Shown here piece by piece: positions 1-10,917 of a stretch of DNA of 64,000 nt. Within the stretch, counting starts at the first letter, position 1. The number at the start of each line of letters is the position of its first letter. The position numbers and the translations under genes were made by a program. Source of the stretch: Nectonema munidae (lineage: Eukaryota; Nematomorpha; Nectonematoida; Nectonematidae); assembly GCA_030549495.1 (NCBI GenBank), contig JAUIRK010000231.1, forward strand, positions 42,736 to 106,735, written 5' to 3'. The notes beneath the pieces are model-generated. The model did no database searches and was not told where the DNA came from. It was given only the letters and a program-made list of their open reading frames with translations.

Positions 1-1
1 A

Positions 2-823
2 GAGTATGATGGTATCCAATTTGTTCTTGAAAAACTAAATTACAACACTCATAAATGGCTGATTTGTGTGGACTTGAAAATGGTGAATTTTCTGCTTGGT
101 CAGCAAAGTGGGTACACAAAGTATCCCTGCTTTCTTTGTTTGTGGGATAGCAGAGCAAGAAACCAGCACTGGAGAAGGGAGAACTGGCCAGAACGAGAAA
201 GTCTCGAAGTCGGCACAGCCAACGTCATCAATGAGCCTTTGGTACCCAGGGATAGAATCATCTTCCCTCCATTGCACATAAAACTAGGGCTCATGAAGCA
301 GTTTGTTAAGGCGTTGAACAAAGATGGGGATTGCTTCAAGTACATATGCAGGCAATTTCCAGGTCTTTCCATCGAAAAAGCTAAAGGTGGCATCTTCGAT
401 GGACCTCAGATTCGAACGCTCATGAGGGATTCTGACTTCACTAATCATATGAACAGGGTTGAGTTAAATGCTTGGGTGTCCTTCACAGATGTAGTGACAA
501 ACTTTTTGGGAAATCACAAAGCTGATAATTACAAGCAATTGGTCCGTAAGATGCTTACTGCATACGAAAAACTAGGGGCAAATGTGAGCATTAAAGTTCA
601 TTTCTTGTTTAGCCACCTTGACAGATTTCCTGGTAATCTTGGTGATTACAGTGAGGAGCAAGGAGAGAGATTCCATCAAGACATCAAAACAATGGAAGAG
701 AGGTATCAAGGCAAATGGGATGAGCACATGATGGCAGACTACTGCTGGAACCTTTTGAGAGACTGTCCGAAAGTTGCTCACAAGCGAAAATCGTATAAAC
801 GTCAATTTCACTTTTGTGAATAA
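2..823 (+). CDS. Uncharacterised transposase-like protein, 5' end outside window
   Basis: The frame is open from the first bases of the window to a stop at 821-823, giving about 273 residues. The true start lies upstream; the GTG at 68 and the ATG at 80 are only internal candidates. Visible landmarks are an aspartate in the segment ICVDLKMVNFLLGQQ, a cysteine pair in YPCFLCLWDSRA, a histidine segment FPPLHIKLGLMKQ, and a late acidic/histidine block EEQGERFHQDI. This spread of D, C..C, H and E is compatible with an RNase-H-like DDE transposase, which is inference only. From memory this resembles a repetitive 'uncharacterized protein' family of arthropods; I could not verify that. There is no frameshift over 820 bp, so it is young or under selection. 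The C-terminus is basic. Confidence 0.6.
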   Translation, partial: EYDGIQFVLEKLNYNTHKWLICVDLKMVNFLLGQQSGYTKYPCFLCLWDSRARNQHWRRENWPERESLEVGTANVINEPLVPRDRIIFPPLHIKLGLMKQFVKALNKDGDCFKYICRQFPGLSIEKAKGGIFDGPQIRTLMRDSDFTNHMNRVELNAWVSFTDVVTNFLGNHKADNYKQLVRKMLTAYEKLGANVSIKVHFLFSHLDRFPGNLGDYSEEQGERFHQDIKTMEERYQGKWDEHMMADYCWNLLRDCPKVAHKRKSYKRQFHFCE

Positions 824-1600
824 AATATTGTTTTGTGTGTTCATTGTAACTAAGAATCTAGTGTATAATAAATGCTTTGCATTAAAATTCAGTAAATTTT
901 TAGCAAATTTTTTGTATATTCTCGAAATCTATGAAAAGTGTTCAGTTATTATAGGATAAATGAAATGATGTTATATCTAACTTAACTTGTTAGATTGAGA
1001 TTTTACACTGTCTTTGTGGTTTTAGATTATCATAAAAATCAATATCTGACATTTTTGCACTATTTAGCCGTTTTTTGTACGTTTAGTTATGGTCGCGAAT
1101 GGGTGATTTCAGACGAACGACCCCCCTGTGATATCTCCAAAACTAGAGCCAACTTGAAAAAACAAATGTCAGATTCGGATTCAGCGCCCTTGAAAACCCC
1201 AGAAACCAGTCTCACTTTGCCTGCCAAAAATATTGTGTTGACCAGTGTTATTATTAGAGAACACATTACGTATATTGTTCACCAAGGAGGACTTTTAATG
1301 TTTGAAAGTAATATGTTGTATGATGAATGCTAAAATTTCTGTTATTGATCCCTTATAAGGAAAAATGTGAATGTTTTCTAAGGGTAATGGTATTAATCAC
1401 CAAGAGGACTTTTAAATAAGGAAAAATGTGATGCTTTTTTAACCCTCACACAACCTTGAAAAAAACTTACACAAACCGTCTTTGAGTGAAATTTGACCCA
1501 TAGCCTTTACAATTATAAAAAAATTTTTAGCTTGTTTATAATTTATTAACATAATCATTTATAACAGTTTTTGTAAAAAAAAATACATCATTTTTATGAA
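824..1600. other. Non-coding flank with a dispersed repeat segment
   Basis: No gene seen. The stretch around 1105-1250 (CCCCCCTGTGATATCTCC, then a segment ending in GCCTGCCAAAAATATT and GTTGACCAGTGT) recurs in reverse orientation at about 51545-51690. It is therefore part of a dispersed element of unknown class and not a host gene, although a 112-codon frame runs across it. Confidence 0.5.
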
Positions 1601-2640
1601 CTACCTATTGCCTTTTTCCTTGATTTTGACAAGGCTTTCGACACTCTTAATCAGGATCTTATTCACAAACTTTTTAGATTAGTTATCAGATCTACCTTTC
1701 TTTCTTTTCTTAGAAGCTTCAATCACACCTCATCCCCATTGCAAAAATGATCCTCTGGCGTTCCGCAAGGCTCAATTCTAGTGCCTCTGCTCTTTCTTTT
1801 ATACATAAACGATCTTGCTCAGTTATCTGAGAAGTTCTGTGAGGTTTTCCTTTACGCTGATTTTGTTACCGTGCTCTTCAAATCAAATGACCTATCTGGT
1901 GAAATAGAACTCATCCAATCATGTCTTGGTATACTTTGTTTGTGGTCTAATAGAAATCTTCTCAGGTCCCATTAAGTACCATAGAAATCAGACTATATTT
2001 AAAAAAACTCAGACGATTTAATTTCACTTTTTGTCTTGATGATACACCTTTAACTAGAGCTAGGACCTTAAAGTTTCTTGGAGTACTTCTTAGCCAAAAT
2101 CTATCTTCGGCGCCACATATCAAATCTTTTATTCTAACAATTTCTTCCCTTTCTGCTCTTTCCTTTAAAATTCGACGCTTTCTTCCTTGTAAGTCAAGAC
2201 TGATACTTTACCATGCCCACATCTCTCCTCACATTAGGTATGCTAATCTGTTCTGGGGCTCATCCAATTTGTGCCTTTTGGGTTGAATTTCTAGGATTGA
2301 AAATAAATTCTTCAAGTTTATTGGTTATGTTTCTAATCCAATAATATCATTCCCTTTAAATATCCTTCAGTTCCATTTACTTACCTGCTGTCTTTTTCTT
2401 TTTTCATCCTTATCATTCAATAATAATTTTTCCAGAGACTTTTTCATAAGAAATTACCAAATTCACAAGTATAAGACAAGACTCGCTTCCAATTTCCATT
2501 ATAAACTTTTTCTCCACAATGATGTGTTTTCCATAATCTTCTCTAAATCAGTTAAGTTTATTAATGAGCGTGAAGATAAACTTGATTTTTATAGTCAAAA
2601 TTATTAGAATAAACCCTTTCCCATTTCAGTAGTTTTGATG
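1600..2640 (+). mobile_element. LINE ORF2 relic (Jockey/CR1-like reverse transcriptase)
   Basis: Reverse-transcriptase motifs run in order on the + strand. DFDKAFDTLNQDLIHKLF (finger/palm) lies near 1625-1680. GVPQGSILVPLLFLLYINDL lies near 1759-1818. YADFVTVLF, a YADD-like box with the second aspartate replaced, lies near 1852-1880. ARTLKFLGVLLSQNLS (thumb) follows near 2060-2105, and the connection segment ending near SRIENKFFKFIGYV lies near 2290-2330. The parts sit in several frames, so the copy is dead. No endonuclease domain is seen 5' of it; it looks 5'-truncated, as is usual for LINEs. Confidence 0.85.
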
Positions 2641-2900
2641 TAATTATAATTTTTTCTTTCTTTTTTTATCGAATAATTAAATTACTTTATTAGTTTATTT
2701 TGTCTCCTTTCTCTCTTATGTATTATTTAGCAAATTTTTCAATGCACTGATGTACCGCTTGTGTCAAACTATGAACAAGTTGGTATCGATGAGGAATCGA
2801 ACCCAGAGGCTTCCGTGCTGAGTCCATCTTCTTAACCAACCTGCCATGCTACCCATAGAATATGCTGTAGCGGATACGTCAAATTAGTTTTAAAAAAACT
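2640..2900 (-). repeat. tRNA-derived SINE, copy 1
   Basis: Read on the minus strand, 2854-2782 has a tRNA-like head: an A-box-like TGGCAGGTTGG and a B box GGGTTCGATTCC, 70-odd bp in total. A non-tRNA tail continues to about 2640. A second copy lies at 21128-21385 with the same head and tail, and both read into GATACGTCAAATTAG on the other side. Two dispersed copies with a shared tail argue for a SINE and against a functional tRNA gene. Confidence 0.75.
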
Positions 2901-5900
2901 TATATCGTTTGTATCATTTAACTATTTCACCACATAATTTGGAGATGGTGCCCATCTATTTGAAGGGAGAGAATTTTATTGTGCATGTTGCTATTTATAA
3001 GCCCTCATTCATTGTTAACGTTAAGCTTAATAGGGCGGGGGTTAAATTTTACATTAAGCTTAATTAAGAATGAAATAGAATAGACAAGAGAGGAGTAGGA
3101 ATTGATAAAAATTTGTTGTCCTTTTTGGAAGACATTTGAAAGTCTGCCCCCCTCCCTCTTAAATAATTTCAAGGATGTGCGCCTCTGTTGTATTCGATCA
3201 TGATCACTAACCGTACACTGTCTGACTGTGTGTTTTGGATATTGAAGTCTCAATATTTCCACTTTGTGTGTTCAAATCCAGCGATTTTTCATACAGTGAC
3301 TGTTAGTGGTGATGATGATCGAACACAAGCGAACTCACAATTTCCAGTTATAACAAAACTTGTATACCAAATTACAGCTCAGTCGGTTGAGTATTCTTGG
3401 TACGAGCCTTTCTAACGATGAACAAGCCTTTAGTCCCTTAAAAGTTAGTTAGGATTAGTTAGTAAGTTAGCTAGGTAGTTTGGATATCAATAAACATAAA
3501 TATATAAAATACTATGCTAGAGATTCTTACTTATAAAAATTCATAAAATCCTATTCTAAAGTTCATTACTAAATCACAGATTCATTTTTTGGAAAAATTC
3601 GTTTTTGGAAGTTTGGTTTTTCGGAACTTTTGAACAGGCACCACTCTGGGGGCAGAATATTCGAGTTTTCTAGTTGAATGCGCTTTTTCTGCCTAACAAG
3701 TTGATTCTTGTCAAAGATTAGCGATGACACCTTATAGAGAATTTCATTTGAGTTTACTATAATTTGAAAATATGTTGACCAAAAGTATTACATTTGATGG
3801 ATTTGTTTAAAAAAAGGGTGTTGAACCCTAAAAATTTCAATAACTAATGCTATAAAATGCAACCAATTTTTCAACAATAAGCTTGCAAAAAGGGTTAGGG
3901 TTAGGGAACTGATTTCAAATATTCCCTAACCCTAAATTTGTTTTTATGTTCACACAAACACATCCATATTTCTCAAACTCGGTAGCAAATCAGTCATGTC
4001 ATATCATAACACATTTGTCGTGTACCTTCTAGTGGATAAAAATTATTCATCACATAGTTTGTTTACAGAATTTATTAATAACAAAAGAAAACAAAAATTA
4101 CGCTTTAGATTTCTAGTCAGTCTCATAACACATTTAGCGTAACTTCGGGTAGATAAGTTATTCCAGTAAAATCTAAAATTTCTTTGACAAAAAAAGGTTT
4201 TCATTAAAAAGACGTATCCAATTGTATGTATATTTTCCTTAAAATGTGACTTTGTCTAAATGTCCCCTATGCCAAATGTTCGATATCATAAATTGGGGCC
4301 ACAAACACATTATATTTTGCATAAAATAATCTTTAATGTTTTTAGGGAAGCTTTAAAAAATTTGTTAACTCTGCTATATTTATGAATTAAAGATGAAAAA
4401 TTTACTTAAGTGTAATTGTTTAGCAAATTATTACATTTTAAAATAATATTTGAAGTCTGTGAATTTATATAATTAAAAGTGCGAAAAATTTTTAACGGAT
4501 TGTAACTAGATGATATTGAGAATATTATATAAATTTAAAAAGGAGATTACGCAACTAGATAGCAACAATTTCAAAAATAATTCTGAAAAGCCGATTTAGT
4601 GATTTGAGTCGGGGATTTTGAGAAAACAAAAGTCGCAATCTACTTTTAGAAGAAATTACAAGCCTGCGTAAGACATTAGAATATGTTCTAACGTGTGCTT
4701 GTGGTTGGAGTATTATAAGTCCTTCAAGTGTGAGTCGGATGTTTAACCTTTCTACTCCGTTGTCATGCTGAAACGTAATAAAATTAATGTTCTCTTTGCT
4801 GAATGATCAATCGTTCAAATTGTTGTGAGCTATTGTTAAATTGATGCAATCTGTCTTCGTTTTGCCAAGTTTTTCTGCTTGTTGAAAAGGCGCTTGAACT
4901 TCATCAAAACAGAGCTCAAATGTAGACTTAGGACAACGAACCCTAACCAGAACTCATGCTTGTCGGCTACAGTTAAGGACCTTGATCCAAATGAAAGTGT
5001 TAGGCTCGCTATGGCATGCAACAGGCGGGCATAGGCATATTTGTCTGTGAAAGAAAATAACTTGCACTTTTCTATCTGTAAATATGCAGACGTTAGGAAA
5101 AATGAATTGCACTTTCAAAAGTATTTATATTTCTATTCTTTTAATACGTTTGCAATATGAATGATGTATTTAAAATATTATACGTGGCTGCTACTAAAAA
5201 TTTAAACTGGCTAAATTACAAAAATTTTGCAACCCCCGCATTTTTAGTACAGAATAAGAAATCCACCTGACCAATTCATTTCATCTGAACCAGCCTCCTA
5301 AATGTAAGAGGTTGAGAAGCATCTTTTAGCTCCGGTCTTTCTTTGTAATAAATGGATCGACTGACTGTACCTTTCAAAAAGTGAATCTTTATTTTGGTTC
5401 ACACCCTGACCATTAACGTTTAATTTTAATAATAATTTGAAAATACTTTTGAAATGCTTCATATATAAAAAGTAAAAATAGCGTATTCCTTTTTCAAAAC
5501 GTTGATTGTGCACCTGATTTCAACTTCTGCCTTTTAGAATGGCATGGAGACACAATGAAATTTTAGAGAGAGTCTCTCAAAAACGACAAATAAGGCTTCA
5601 ATTTTCTCCTTACTTTGAAATTGTTTCTCATCTTTTTTTTTGTAAAAATTTGTATCAAACATTTATCTTTTTAGACAAGTTCCTTAATATATTACAAAAG
5701 CAAAAAGGTCTACAAGCCAAAGATTCCTCTATTTTACTTTCCATATGGTAATCCGATGAAATGTTGTAATGATGTTCAAATATTCCTAGATGTCAAATCA
5801 ATATTCAATACTTCTTCCACATCCTTTATCTCTTTCCAAAGATTTATTGACGTAGTTCGGGTAAACATTTTACCATTCGTACACCCAATTTTACTTGGAT

Positions 5901-6599
5901 ACTTTATAATTTTAGTTTCTAAGACTTGTCACATTGAAAACTTTGCTTACCCTTCGTATATAGTCCCAAAATATATCTTAAAAATCCAACCGATAATTGG
6001 GAAAGCGAACTTTAGAAATGACTTTATGAAAGCTGCCATTCGCAAGGATCAAAAGCTGTTGGTCTTCAATTTTACCATACAAGTATACCCTTAAATGTAG
6101 TAGACGGGTGTACTGCTTAAAAAGCATCAAAGAAGGTTTGTGCATAGGGGTTGCAGACTAGCGACAACAATTTTATCGCTTTCTATTACCCGTAAATTCA
6201 CTCTAAATTTCTATTTAAATAAGTTTAAAAAAGGCATGTATACAGAAACTTCAAATGATATTAGAATTACTTTAATTCTTCATTTTTATTAAAAAATTAT
6301 ATAGAATAAAAGGCATAACCTTTCAGAAACATGAAATAAGTTTTACTTTTATCAAATAAAACATCGTATTGGATCTCCTGAAACTATGAATGCGTTTAGT
6401 TTGCTTATTATGCTTATTTGAAGAGTGATATTTCAGGAAAAAATGATGTATTAATGCGGTTTTATTTTTTAGTTTTTCATGTAATAAAAATTCGTTTTCT
6501 ACATTTAAGATAAAAATTAACTAGAGATTCGGAAATTATTGTTCCCAATTTATTCATTTGTTGATAAATACTTTCTCTAAAATCTTCGTGATTATCCAA
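2901..6599. other. AT-rich stretch without recognisable genes
   Basis: Only short open frames without recognisable motifs are present (for example 5539-5751 and 5756-6094 on +). A short segment near 3140-3185 (cytosine run, then AAGGATGTGCGCC) recurs near 22575-22620, so it belongs to a dispersed repeat. Nothing else could be assigned. Confidence 0.4.
3885..3936. repeat. Small inverted repeat made of GGGTTA words
   Basis: GGGTTAGGGTTAGGGAA is followed about 14 bp later by TTCCCTAACCCTAA, so the two arms can form a hairpin. It looks telomere-like, but the arms hold fewer than three repeats. Confidence 0.5.
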
Positions 6600-6840
6600 T
6601 TGATTTACGTAAGATTGTACAAAATTGGTTGAACCCCCTCAAATTTCTGACTGTTCCTAAAATCACTAGCTACATCTTTGATACTATTTTCATCGTAGTT
6701 GAATGACCTTCTCGTATCAAAACTGTTAATCAAAATCAAAAATTTTCAGCAAAATATGGACATTATCTTTAGTTAACCTTATAAAATAGTGTCTATATTA
6801 AATATTCCCTTGAAAATTTTTAACTATATATAGTTTTGAG
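6600..6840 (+). repeat. Truncated copy of a hAT-associated dispersed repeat
   Basis: The segment containing TAGTTGAATGACCTTCTCG, followed by a stretch ending near TTAACCTTATA, matches stretches at 26340-26480 and 46190-46380 in the same order. The third site lies inside the complete hAT element at 46055-48389, so this is probably a decayed fragment of the same family. Confidence 0.55.
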
Positions 6841-7197
6841 CGCATAACACTTATATCGATAGCTTGGCAAAGCTTTGAAGGCATTTTATATGCTGAAGAA
6901 GCTAGAGCCAACTATCAAAGATCTGGCAATACCTCCGGGGAGACAACTTGCCAGACCTTATTATATATTTAACGATATATTTAAAAAGAATAAATATTTT
7001 TTGATTTGAACATTTTTAGATTCTTTGATTATTTGACAAATATAATATTTAAAATCGTGCAAATTGCAAAGTATAGGTAATAACTTTTGTAACATCGTAT
7101 GAGGTAGCAAAATATGAACAGAAAATTTCATATTTTTAGATTTTTTAAAGAATATAAAAAATATATTATTATATTTATTATAAGAATATTAATAAAT

Positions 7198-7512
7198 AAT
7201 TCTAAATTTATTAGAAAAACATTATACTGACCTATACTACTGACCCATAAAAAGTAAAAAATATATATTAATTTTCGACAGTTTTCTTTAACTATGAAAT
7301 TTTAAAATGTGAAAAATCATATTTTACCTTTGTGAATATAAAATATTCAAAAAATATTTTATAAATTAATAACGTTAATTATTATTGGTATTTTTTGAAA
7401 CTAGATAAAACTTGACGGACCTCACATAAAAGCAGATTTTGGAAAAATGAAAATATATTTATTTGTATAACCTAGTCTATGTTAACCACAAAGAGTATAC
7501 CTTTCCAATGAC
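7198..7512 (+). repeat. Dispersed AT-rich repeat, copy 1 of 3
   Basis: About 310 bp, starting near TTTATTAGAAAAACATTAT and ending near AAAGAGTATACC, recurs twice in tandem at about 43748-44080 and 44088-44445, inside another element. Confidence 0.75.
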
Positions 7513-7782
7513 ACCATTTTCATTTAATTTTTTTTTTAAAAAAGACACATTATGCTTAAACAAAAAGGTGGTCCGTAATTTTTTCAAAAATTTAGACAAA
7601 ATTTTTCGAAGTAATGTCCATTTATTAAATTTTTTTAAAACTTTTACAAAAATAAATTATTCTAGAGTATGTAGCAAACGATAAGCTTTCTAATGATATA
7701 TATATCATGAAAAAGAAATATTGAAAAACAGTTTAATTCTTTCTTCAAATCAAACAAGTAAAAATTTGCAAAAAGTAGTATT

Positions 7783-7783
7783 G

Positions 7784-7818
<35 letters not shown>
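7783..7818 (+). repeat. ATT microsatellite
   Basis: About eleven uninterrupted ATT triplets lie directly before the minisatellite. Confidence 0.9.
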
Positions 7819-7820
<2 letters not shown>

Positions 7821-7889
7821 CTAGACGGTCCTGTGTTTGTCTCTCGCTTCGCTCGAGACGTAGGATTCTAAATCTCAAAAAGCTAGGAC

Positions 7890-8360
7890 GCCACATTCTA
7901 GCACGTGTGACAGATCATTGCTACTGTGATTCTAGGACGTGTGACAGATCATTGCTACTGTGATTCTAGGACGTGTGACAGATCATTGGTACCGCGTGAT
8001 CCTAAGTCCTGTGAAAGATCATTAGTACCGCGTGATCCTAGGTCCTGTGAAAGATCATTGGTACCGCGTGATCCTAGGTCCTGTGATTCATAGGTCCAGT
8101 TAAAGATCATTGGTACCGCGTGATTCTAGGTCCAGTTAAAGATCATTGGTACCGCGTGATGCTAGGTCCTGTGAAAGAATATTGGTACACCCGTGATTCT
8201 AGGTCCTGTGAAAGATCATTGGTACCCCCTTGATTCTAGGTTCCCTTAAATATCATTGGTACCGTGGTTTTTAGGTATACTCAAAAGTCATTGGTACCGG
8301 ATTATAGATACTATCAATGTACTCGTAAGGATCATTGGTACACCCGTAAAGTCATTGGGT
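7890..8360 (+). repeat. Minisatellite, unit about 36 bp
   Basis: About 13 head-to-tail copies of a unit containing AAAGATCATTGGTACC and GTGATTCTAGGTCCTGT. The first copies (CTAGGACGTGTGACAG) are nearly identical to each other. Copies become progressively more degenerate toward the 3' side and end in isolated CATTGGTAC words. This is an array that decays from one edge. Confidence 0.9.
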
Positions 8361-10464
8361 GGAATTAGATTATCATTAAAAATAAATTAAAAAAGAATAT
8401 TAAAAAGTATATTATAATAATAATAATTACTATATAAATCTGAAAGCTTAATTTTTAAAATAAGAATAGCACGAAATCATAAAAATAAAAAGAGACAATA
8501 TAAATAAGTATATGATTATAATTATTTTTTACTATATAAAACGAAAAACTAAAAAGGTAAAAGTTATTTATTTAAAAAAAAGATAATTATAAAATAGCAA
8601 ATTAGATTATCTTAAAAATAAATTAAAGACATAAATAAATAATATGTAACATATAAATCTAAAAAATATAAATAAGAAATCTATTTATTTAAATAAACAT
8701 GATTCGTACTAAATCTATTGAAAATCTAATACTTAAAAATAAAATTTAAATAAGTTTAGAAAATAAAATATAAATAAATAATAAAAAAGAAAATTATTGA
8801 AAAAAAATATAAACTAAATAATTCAGATTTAATGAAATCTATAAATTAGTTATTTAAAAATATCATATAGTATAATATAATTAAATACAAATATAGTTAA
8901 AAAATTTATGTTGTTTTATTAAAAATATAGATTTGATAGTAAAATTATTATCTTTTGTTCCTCTTTTTTGTATATTGAGTATTTTTTTATAAATATTTTT
9001 TTGATTGTTAAATAAGTACTATATGTATATCAAATATACAATATTATGAATTTTTTTGAATAAATTATGATAAATAAAGTTAATATTGTTATTTAGAGAT
9101 AGGGTTCTAAAAATATATAATTTTGTGAATATATGTAAGTCATAATTTCGAGGTGTTTAGGGCCGAAAACGAAAATAAAAAAAAAAAAATTTTAAAACTA
9201 TTCGATTAGTTTGATGCTTTAATATTAATTTATTTGAAATATCGATTATTTTTTAATTTTTTTGGGTAAAGTTGATTTTTTTTTTCAGTTAAGGTAAAAA
9301 TATAAAAATTAATTTAAAATATTTTTACTTTTCGAATAGTAAAAATTTGTTAAAAGAGATATTAAAATTAAAAATTGGATGAGTTTGAAATTTTTCAAAA
9401 ATTTTGTATGGGTCACCCTTACAATTTTTAAAAAAATAAAAAAATTATTTTCAATTTTTTCACCGTAGTATGTTAAATAATAGGTTTATTTTATGATTGA
9501 AAAAATGTAAAAAATATTTCATTCTTTATTTTACGAAAATATAGTGAAACATAGAAATGTGCATATTGTTCAAGGGCTATAAAAAAATTTTGAATGTATA
9601 AAACAAAAATAATTAAAAATGTAGGTAAAGGATGCTCTTTAAGATGGATTTTAAATGTTTTTTAAAAATTTTCGATAAAATTTTCTTTAAAAGTAAAATT
9701 TGAAATATCGAAGTTTTTTTAAAAATTGTTAAAATAAAAAATATATAAAAATAAATATTTTTCAAAATTTTAAAATTAAAATAAAATTTAAGAATTTTAA
9801 ATAAGATGATTAAATATTAGAAAAAATAATTTATTTTTGATTAAAATTTTTGATAAAATGTCAACTTTTTGAAAATTAAACTTTTTTATAAAAATGTAAT
9901 TTTTTTTTCGAAATTTTTTTACAAATATTTATTTATAAAAGTACTTTAACTCACTTGAAATTTTTTTAAAATTTTTGAAACATCTCGCGGGAATTGAAAA
10001 ATGAGAAAATTTAGAGTTCAGATGCGGGTCAATGAACTCGTTCTCAGGTCATTTACCAAGACCACGTGATAGCGCTCAGAAATGAGGTAGATGAACATTT
10101 TATAGCTTGGAAAAAACTTTTTTATTGTAAAAGTTATTTGACTTTGAATGCTTAAAGTAAAAAGAAAATCGGTTCGGTGAAATATATAAATATATATATA
10201 TATATGATTCGGTTGAAATTATTATATTATAGAAGATTACATAAACATTTCAACCAATCATATAGTTTTTATGAAATAAAACTGCAATTTCAAAGTTAAA
10301 TTTTTTGAACTTTTAGGTAGAATTTTTGAAATGTGGCTTTCAATATGTATGTAAAATATTTTTTGAAAATTTTTATTTTAAGTATATTTTTTAAGCATTT
10401 TACGATTTACACATTTAAATATATAATAAGGCTGGCAAGTTTTGCGAGTTGTCTCCCCGGAGGT

Positions 10465-10917
10465 CTAATAATATAATAATATAAATAAATGATAATAGTA
10501 AATTTTTACGATAATTATTTTGTTTTTCTAATTTATTCAATCAAACAGGATAAGTATAAAGTGTAAAAAATATATAGTTTCAAGAAAGTCCTCAAATAAT
10601 TTTGATGATGATTTGAGTTAAATAAAAAAAGCACATCAAATGCATAAATATAATTGAAAGATTGTTAATTCTTAGAAAATGAGTTTTATAAATTGAAAAG
10701 TTGGCCTCTGTGATGCCCATACACTTTTGAAAACCAGAATCGCCACTGCTCAGGAAGTATTTTATATTCTGAAATACAATAAGTCATAATATTCTCAAAA
10801 TGAGAAACAAAAAAATTTTAAATATATATTTATATTCTAAAATTACTCAATCTTACCAAATAATTTTACAATGCTTAATTGGATATTTAAGAATTTAATT
10901 CACATTTCACAATTTGA
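10465..10917. other. Intergenic stretch with an isolated hAT terminus
   Basis: AT-rich and non-coding. Near 10730-10750 the + strand reads AACCAGAATCGCCACTG, the reverse complement of a hAT-type end (CAGTGGCGATTCTGG). It is a right terminus whose partner I could not find. Confidence 0.45.

Larger units (their letters stand above)
6931..10464. mobile_element. 3.5-kb element with terminal inverted repeats, non-coding
   Basis: The left end ACCTCCGGGGAGACAACT (6931) is mirrored by the right end at 10464. The inverted match continues inward through TGCCAG and CCTTATTATAT for about 45 bp, with a 9-bp insertion in the right arm. The interior is extremely AT-rich with no transposase. It holds a segment shared with the MULE element at 42201-44640 (here 7198-7512), an ATT microsatellite and a minisatellite. 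I could not find a convincing target-site duplication, so the superfamily is open; a non-autonomous Mutator-like element is one option. Confidence 0.65.

Noticed and set aside
2782-2854. A tRNA gene on the minus strand
   Set aside because: Two dispersed copies with a common tail and mispaired stems indicate a SINE head.
3885-3936. Interstitial telomere
   Set aside because: Fewer than three repeats per arm, GGGTTA type where arthropods usually have TTAGG, and it forms a hairpin.
7721-7963. 80-codon frame with leucine run
   Set aside because: It translates the ATT microsatellite and the first minisatellite units.
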